Positions 59,474 to 64,000 of a stretch of DNA of 64,000 nt are shown piece after piece. The translations under genes and the position numbers were made by a program. The notes beneath the pieces are model-generated. The model was given only the letters and a program-made list of their open reading frames with translations, had not been told where the DNA came from and searched no databases. How positions within the stretch are numbered: position 1 is the first letter of the stretch; each line of letters opens with the position of its first letter. The stretch is from NCBI RefSeq assembly GCF_900458815.1, contig NZ_UHDZ01000001.1:434001-498000 (forward strand). Reading direction: 5' to 3'. Source of the DNA: Staphylococcus saccharolyticus (lineage in GTDB: Bacteria; Bacillota; Bacilli; Staphylococcales; Staphylococcaceae).

Positions 59474-61006
59474 TTAAGATTTTGTAAAGATAATAGAGAC
59501 CTTGCCTTTTAAAATCTTTTCAATGTGCTTTTTCTGTCTATTCGCTTGGTATTCTTCAGCAATGGGTTCCCCTTTGTAGTAAACATAAAGTTCGTATTTG
59601 TCATCTTTTTTTTCTTTAAGTTTAACTTCTTCAACAAAACTAGTATATGAGATATTTAACGCATTCACAAATTTAATAATACCTCCTAAAGCTTGAAGCG
59701 TATCTACTTCTTTACTTGTAAACCATTCAGTTTCTTTACAATAAAATTTGAGTAAAGATTTATTTTTAAAACTTGCTAAAAGCGCTAATTTCACACGATC
59801 TTTATGAGAGAATCCATTAATCATGGAATTTGCAATAAGATAATACGTATGTGGTGAACTTGAATCTGAATCAATAAAGCTTCCTAAATAATAGATATAG
59901 GCACCCTCTGAAAATAAGTTCTTTTCATTATCTGTGATTTTCAAATCACTTTCTTTAAGTAATTGGTTTAATAAAGATTGCGCCAATTTTAAACGACGGT
60001 TCGCACTATCTTCTTCGATGTGGTATTCCTTAGCTAAGTGTCTAAGTGCGTCTTGGCGAACATTCTCTTTTTTAAATTCATCCGGATGGCGTTGACGTAT
60101 GAGATTCATTACGTAGCCTTCGCGTATGCCTTTTCTAGAAAACGTAAACTGTGTGGCATCTATTTTTTTGAAAAGTGTCTTAAAAACAGATACTGCTGGA
60201 AGAATAATGTCTATGCGGTCACGACTTAAACCATCAAGGTTCGTTAAATCATCTCGTGAACTTTTACGAATCGTATTGTAAACTTCATCGATGTCTTTAA
60301 GTGACATAGTATAATTATGAACGCCACCAATAGGGTAGGAATGACTAGATTGATGTATTCGAGCCACGTTACGTGCTGAACCTCCAACCCCAACCAGTGC
60401 AATCTCTTGATCATTTAACCAATCTAATTGACTAAATTGTTCTGATAAAAACTTTTCCATACTTTTAATGGATGATTTATCGTTATGATCTTTTTCTCCA
60501 AAAAATTGGCGTTTTAACGTAACTACTCCAAAAGGGAAACTATGTGCTTTTTTAAGCTTTTTATCTTTAAATAATGTAACTTCAGTAGAGCCACCACCGA
60601 TATCAACTGATATACCATCTTCAATATCTGTTGTATGAGAAATAGCGTAGTATCCGTAGAAAGCTTCATCTTCTTCTGGGACGACTTGAATTTCAATATT
60701 GATATCTTTTTTTAGTTGTTTTATGAGGTCATCGCGGTTTTCAGATTGACGTATCGCAGCCGTTGCGATAGGATGTAACTCTTTGACTTTAAATTTTGTT
60801 GCCACTTTTTTGAAACTGCTTAATGTTTCTTTTAACACATGTATACCTTCATCATTCATTTTATTCTCACTCATTAAATATTGACTTAGACGAGCAGGGG
60901 TCTTGATATTAAGAATTTCATTCAGACCTGTATCTTTATTAAAGCTAAATATTACCAGTCGTATTGTATTGGAACCAATATCTATTAAACCAATTCTTTC
61001 TTCCAT
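59474..61006 (-). CDS. ppx: Exopolyphosphatase Ppx/GppA
   Basis: Hydrolyses polyphosphate, and pppGpp in related enzymes. It has 510 residues: actin-like fold with IGLIDIGSNTIRLVIF, ATAAIRQSENR, SVDIGGGSTEVTLF and the C-terminal HD-like domain from about residue 310. ATG at 61006 with CAGGAGGC. First of the ppx-ppk pair: with relP in the same region, it links phosphate polymer and alarmone metabolism (inference). Intact. Confidence 0.94.
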   Translation of the reverse strand: MEERIGLIDIGSNTIRLVIFSFNKDTGLNEILNIKTPARLSQYLMSENKMNDEGIHVLKETLSSFKKVATKFKVKELHPIATAAIRQSENRDDLIKQLKKDINIEIQVVPEEDEAFYGYYAISHTTDIEDGISVDIGGGSTEVTLFKDKKLKKAHSFPFGVVTLKRQFFGEKDHNDKSSIKSMEKFLSEQFSQLDWLNDQEIALVGVGGSARNVARIHQSSHSYPIGGVHNYTMSLKDIDEVYNTIRKSSRDDLTNLDGLSRDRIDIILPAVSVFKTLFKKIDATQFTFSRKGIREGYVMNLIRQRHPDEFKKENVRQDALRHLAKEYHIEEDSANRRLKLAQSLLNQLLKESDLKITDNEKNLFSEGAYIYYLGSFIDSDSSSPHTYYLIANSMINGFSHKDRVKLALLASFKNKSLLKFYCKETEWFTSKEVDTLQALGGIIKFVNALNISYTSFVEEVKLKEKKDDKYELYVYYKGEPIAEEYQANRQKKHIEKILKGKVSIIFTKS

Positions 61007-61210
61007 CTTTGCCTCCTGTGATTCATACGGTAAGTTCAGAAATATTAACCTTATTTAATTTTATTTTACATGATATAAATGAATTGAGAAGATTTTTCGG
61101 ACACTTTTTCTTAAAGATTTCTAGTAATTTGAAAATAATTTTATATTTTAAGCAATTCGAATATATTTAAAAGAGAGAAAGTTAAATACATGAATGATTG
61201 TAATAAATAG

Positions 61211-61242
61211 GGTGGGACAACGAAATCTGTTTTACTCCCACC
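61211..61242. repeat. Remnant hairpin resembling the STAR-like repeat end
   Basis: GGTGGGACAACGAAATCTG...TCCCACC resembles the closing hairpin of the STAR-like repeats (GGTGGGACAACGAATTC...). There is no repeat body and no plus-strand gene just upstream, so it is a solo fragment. Confidence 0.5.
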
Positions 61243-61349
61243 ATCATAATAAAATGGAAGTTTAATAAAAATTAATATGTGGAATGACAACTAATAAATA
61301 GAGATAAGTTTACATGTTTGAATGATACATTTTAGGAGAGTGACTAAAC

Positions 61350-62171
61350 ATGAAACGTTTAGAAAATAAAATTGCAGTTGTTACTGGAGCAAGTACGGGT
61401 ATCGGTCAAGGATCTGCAAAAGTGTTAGCCAAGGAAGGTGCACATGTTTTGGCTTTAGATATTTCTGATGAATTAGAGAAAACAGTGCAATCAATTATTG
61501 ATGGTGGTGGCAAAGCAGCGACTGCATATAAAGTAGATATTTCTGATGATCAACAAGTGCAAGATTTTGTTGAAGAAGTAAAGAAAACATATGGACGTGT
61601 TGACGTTATTTTTAACAATGCAGGGGTAGATAATGCTGCGGGTAGAATACATGAATATCCTGTAGAAGTCTTCGATAAAATTATGGCAGTTGATATGAGA
61701 GGAACATTCCTCGTAACTAAATTCTTATTACCGTTAATGATGGATAATGGTGGCTCAATTATCAATACTGCATCATTCTCAGGGCAAGCTGCAGATTTAT
61801 ATCGTTCTGGATATAATGCGGCGAAAGGTGGCGTAATTAACTTTACAAAATCTATAGCTATTGAGTATGGACGTGAAAATATTCGCGCCAATGCCATTGC
61901 ACCAGGAACAATTGAAACACCTCTTGTTGATAATTTAGCTGGGACATCAGAAGATGAAGCGGGTAAAACATTCCGCGGTAATCAAAAATGGGTTACTCCA
62001 TTAGGTCGTTTAGGCACACCAGATGAAGTAGGAAAGCTGGTTTCATTCCTTGCTTCTGATGATAGTTCATTTATAACAGGAGAATCAATTCGCATTGATG
62101 GTGGTGTCATGGCTTATACATGGCCAGGTGAAATGCTAGGTGATGATAGATGGAAACATTCAACTAAATAA
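61350..62171 (+). CDS. Short-chain dehydrogenase/reductase
   Basis: SDR oxidoreductase, 273 residues, ATG 61350 with TAGGAG. Cofactor loop TGASTGIGQGSA, NNAGVDN, catalytic Ser in NTASFSG, YNAAKGG (Tyr, Lys) and the C-terminal IRIDGGVMAYTW are all canonical. It resembles staphylococcal glucose-1-dehydrogenase-like SDRs; true substrate unknown. In contrast to the SDR at 55 kb, the glycine motif is intact. Hairpin terminator follows. Confidence 0.88.
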   Translation: MKRLENKIAVVTGASTGIGQGSAKVLAKEGAHVLALDISDELEKTVQSIIDGGGKAATAYKVDISDDQQVQDFVEEVKKTYGRVDVIFNNAGVDNAAGRIHEYPVEVFDKIMAVDMRGTFLVTKFLLPLMMDNGGSIINTASFSGQAADLYRSGYNAAKGGVINFTKSIAIEYGRENIRANAIAPGTIETPLVDNLAGTSEDEAGKTFRGNQKWVTPLGRLGTPDEVGKLVSFLASDDSSFITGESIRIDGGVMAYTWPGEMLGDDRWKHSTK

Positions 62172-62192
62172 AATAGTCTTAATAAGACACAA

Positions 62193-62235
62193 CAACACTC
62201 TAAAGTGATTAAAGACAATCATTTTTAGAGCGTTG
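62193..62235. terminator. Bidirectional hairpin terminator
   Basis: CAACACTCTAAA pairs with TTTAGAGCGTTG with one mismatch; placed between the SDR and the convergent zinc-ribbon gene. Confidence 0.65.
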
Positions 62236-62246
62236 CTACGTTATAC

Positions 62247-62438
62247 TTATTGTTTGGAACATGCTTCACAATATTTAAATTAGGAAGCTGTCCAACTTGA
62301 TAATAATGTATAGCCTGTTAAATCTTTGGTATTTATTTTAATTGTAATGTTTTCATCCTTATTAAGTTCTTTACCACATTTGGCGCATGTCATGGTACCA
62401 AAAAGACTTTTCTTTGAACTATTATTGTTAGAAAACAA
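62247..62438 (-). pseudogene. Small zinc-ribbon protein, broken near its end
   Basis: TTG at 62436-62438 follows AAGGAGGAG. The reading FSNNNSSKKSLFGTMTCAKCGKEL gives one CxxC pair, then LTGYTLLSSWTAS and a stop at 62280-62282. Beyond it KYCEACSKQ supplies the second CxxC and a stop at 62247-62249. The gene needs small insertions near 62280 (for example CCC for CC) to reach it. About 60-65 residues, cytosolic. It precedes nothing on its strand; the M42 gene lies upstream (site 17 bases away). Confidence 0.65.
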
Positions 62439-62454
62439 TGTTCTCCTCCTTTAT

Positions 62455-63525
62455 CTACCACATTAATGATTGATAACTGTCGTCATTCAATGATCGAACA
62501 ATTTCAGTAATTAAACGCACTGAGTTTTCATAATCAACTTTGTGTATTACAGATACATTTGAATGCATATATCTCAATGCTACGCCAATTGTAGTGGTTG
62601 GAATACCTTTATTTGCTACGTGAATACTGCCTGCATCCGTACCACCACCAGGAGTAGTAGCCCATTGTACAGGAATATCATATTGTTCAGCGACTGATTT
62701 AATATGTTTACGAAAGCCATTGTGCGCAATATTAGTTGCATCCATCATGATAGCTAACGGACCATCGCCAAGTTTACCTTCATTCTTTTCATTCATCATC
62801 CCTGGGACATCATAAGCCACTCCAACGTTTACCGCGATTGCTAAATCAGGTTGAATTAATTGAGCAGCCACTTTGGCACCGCGTAAACCAACTTCTTCTT
62901 GTACTGTGGCTCCTGCATAGAGATTAATGCCAATTTCCTCGTCTTTTAATTGTTGTAAAATATCCACAGCGAGTGTGCAACCATAGCGGTTGTCAAAGGC
63001 TTTAGTAGTAAAATATTTATCATTGGCTAGCGTTTCGAACTCACTATATGGTGTAATCATGTTGCCTAATTCAATGCCATCTTGTTCGGCATCTTCTTTA
63101 CTACTTACACCATTATCAATATACATATTTTTAATTTCAACTGGTTTCTTACGTTCTTCTGGTGAAAGGGAGTAAGGAGGTTTTGAACCAATAATCCCTC
63201 TGATTTCACAACCATCGTCAGTTGTAATGGTAACTTTCTGAGATAACATCACTTGATTCCACCAACCACCGATATGAGTGAAATAAATATATCCATAATC
63301 ATCAATATGGTAACTATGAACCCAATTTCGTCTAAATGACCAGAAATCATTATAGATTTAGAACCATGTGTTGCATTCGCCGAAAATGCCACCCAGATTA
63401 TCTTCAATGATGTCATCACTCACAGGTATAAGATAATTTTTCATCAATGTTTTTACTTTCATTTCATGTCCAGCAATACCATTAACATTAGTTAATGACT
63501 TGAGTAATTCTTTAGAGTCTGGCAT
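62455..63525 (-). pseudogene. M42-family aminopeptidase (PepA/FrvX type), frameshifted
   Basis: Tetrahedral zinc/cobalt aminopeptidase. ATG 63523-63525 with GGAGGAAAATACG. LLKSLTNVNGIAGHEMKVK opens the family fold. Two slips, near 63370 (LGGIF/SANATHGSKSIMISGHLDEIGF, which contains the His-Asp metal site) and near 63280 (before DDYGYIYFTHIGGWWNQ), break the N-terminal third. The remaining 265 residues to the stop hold DNRYGC, QEEVGLRGAK, MDATNIAHNG and MHSNVSVIH. Repaired length is about 357. Function lost unless the slips are sequencing errors. Confidence 0.83.
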
Positions 63526-63708
63526 CGTATTTTCCTCCAATAATAAGTATTTAAATGTAGTATAACATTAGATGTTGCTTTCGTTTGACTTGGTTTTGAT
63601 TTTTTGAATTTTCTAAATAAAAAAGCAAGTAAGGTATAATTTAAGTAACAAAATCGAATTAAAGGTGGTATAATTTATATAAAAAATCGACGAGAGAAGG
63701 CGACTTAA

Positions 63709-64000
63709 ATGAAAAAAGTGATTTTGCTTTTAGTAGTATTAGTCTTAAGTACTGTCGCGCTTACGGCATGTAGCAAGGAACGTACCAAGACGTATGAAGG
63801 TGATGTGAATGGTAAAGAAGTCATTACGTCATTAACTTATAAAGATGATGAAGTGCTTCAACAATCTACGCTTGCGACAATTAAGTATGATGATTTAGGA
63901 ATTGATCAGTCTCAAGCTAAAGAAATGTTTAAAAATGATGAAAATGCATTTAAAGGAATTAAAGGCGTGACTTATAAAGTGGATTACAAAGACCAGAAAG
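63709..64000 (+). CDS. YehR-family lipoprotein, partial at window end
   Basis: ATG 63709 follows GAGAGAAGG. A signal peptide of about 18 residues ends in lipobox LTAC, so the protein is membrane-anchored outside. The visible mature part (KTYEGDVNGKEVITSLTYKDDEVLQQST) resembles YehR (DUF1307) lipoproteins of unknown role. The frame is open to the window end, 97 residues seen. A TATAAT lies at 63669-63674. Confidence 0.78.
   Translation, partial: MKKVILLLVVLVLSTVALTACSKERTKTYEGDVNGKEVITSLTYKDDEVLQQSTLATIKYDDLGIDQSQAKEMFKNDENAFKGIKGVTYKVDYKDQK

Noticed and set aside
9083..63525. Programmed frameshifting as the cause of the split genes
   Set aside because: The breaks lack slippery heptamers with downstream structure, occur in unrelated metabolic genes, and differ in direction and site.
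1..64000. Prophage, transposon, integrase or CRISPR content
   Set aside because: No transposase, integrase, phage structural gene, terminal inverted repeat or spaced direct repeat was seen on either strand.

Overview
The window is a low-GC Firmicutes chromosome segment and reads as a coagulase-negative Staphylococcus of the epidermidis/capitis group (an inference from gene content and protein resemblance; the species is not proven). The order pfoR-like/sdaAB/sdaAA - acetyltransferase - srtA - ddh - nitroreductase, and the relP, gntRKP and gtaB blocks, match the chromosomal neighbourhood I know from S. aureus. The region is chromosomal: I see no phage, insertion sequence, CRISPR array, tRNA or rRNA gene.

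Layout. 0-6.4 kb: a broken esterase, a small membrane protein, and a complete poly-gamma-glutamate capsule operon capB-C-A-E-D. 6.5-10.6 kb: ribose genes rbsU-rbsD-rbsK and a frameshifted xylulokinase. 11-15 kb: a decayed hypothetical gene, a possible small RNA, and a serine-deaminase operon behind a perfect Rex-type operator and a cre-like box. 15-20 kb: a tiny membrane protein, an acetyltransferase, sortase A, a broken HAD phosphatase, a broken D-lactate dehydrogenase with a damaged Rex site, and a nitroreductase. 20-31 kb: two aldehyde dehydrogenases, a frameshifted zinc-binding lipoprotein, a YkvI-type transporter, a Na+/H+ antiporter, class III fructose-bisphosphatase and a DedA protein. 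31-35 kb: a TPP-riboswitch-controlled thiazole operon (tenI-thiO-thiS-thiG-thiF) in which only thiS is intact. 35-43.8 kb: a broken MFS transporter, a monooxygenase, a broken FUSC protein, a stress protein, relP, a PAP2 phosphatase, a broken hydrolase and a broken MerR regulator. 43.8-48.8 kb: gntR-gntK-gntP and gtaB. 48.8-54 kb: a broken glycosyltransferase and a Nudix/helicase pair whose helicase is wrecked. 54-64 kb: small unknown genes, two SDR oxidoreductases, an M20 peptidase, ppx-ppk, a zinc-ribbon remnant, a broken M42 aminopeptidase and the start of a YehR-type lipoprotein.

Two patterns run across the window. First, about 18 genes are broken by single-base indels (many in homopolymers), nonsense changes or small deletions, and the lesions cluster in particular loci while long neighbours (fbp, ppk, ppx, capD, the antiporter, gntK) are intact. 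This could be genuine reductive decay or uncorrected sequencing error. The clustering, the multi-base deletions and the nonsense substitutions favour at least partly real decay. Second, a roughly 200-bp STAR-like repeat occurs four times, always in the same orientation and 7-28 bases after the stop codon of a plus-strand gene.

The theme is carbon and redox control in a facultative or anaerobically inclined staphylococcus: serine deamination, D-lactate, gluconate, ribose and gluconeogenesis genes carry cre, Rex and GntR-type sites.
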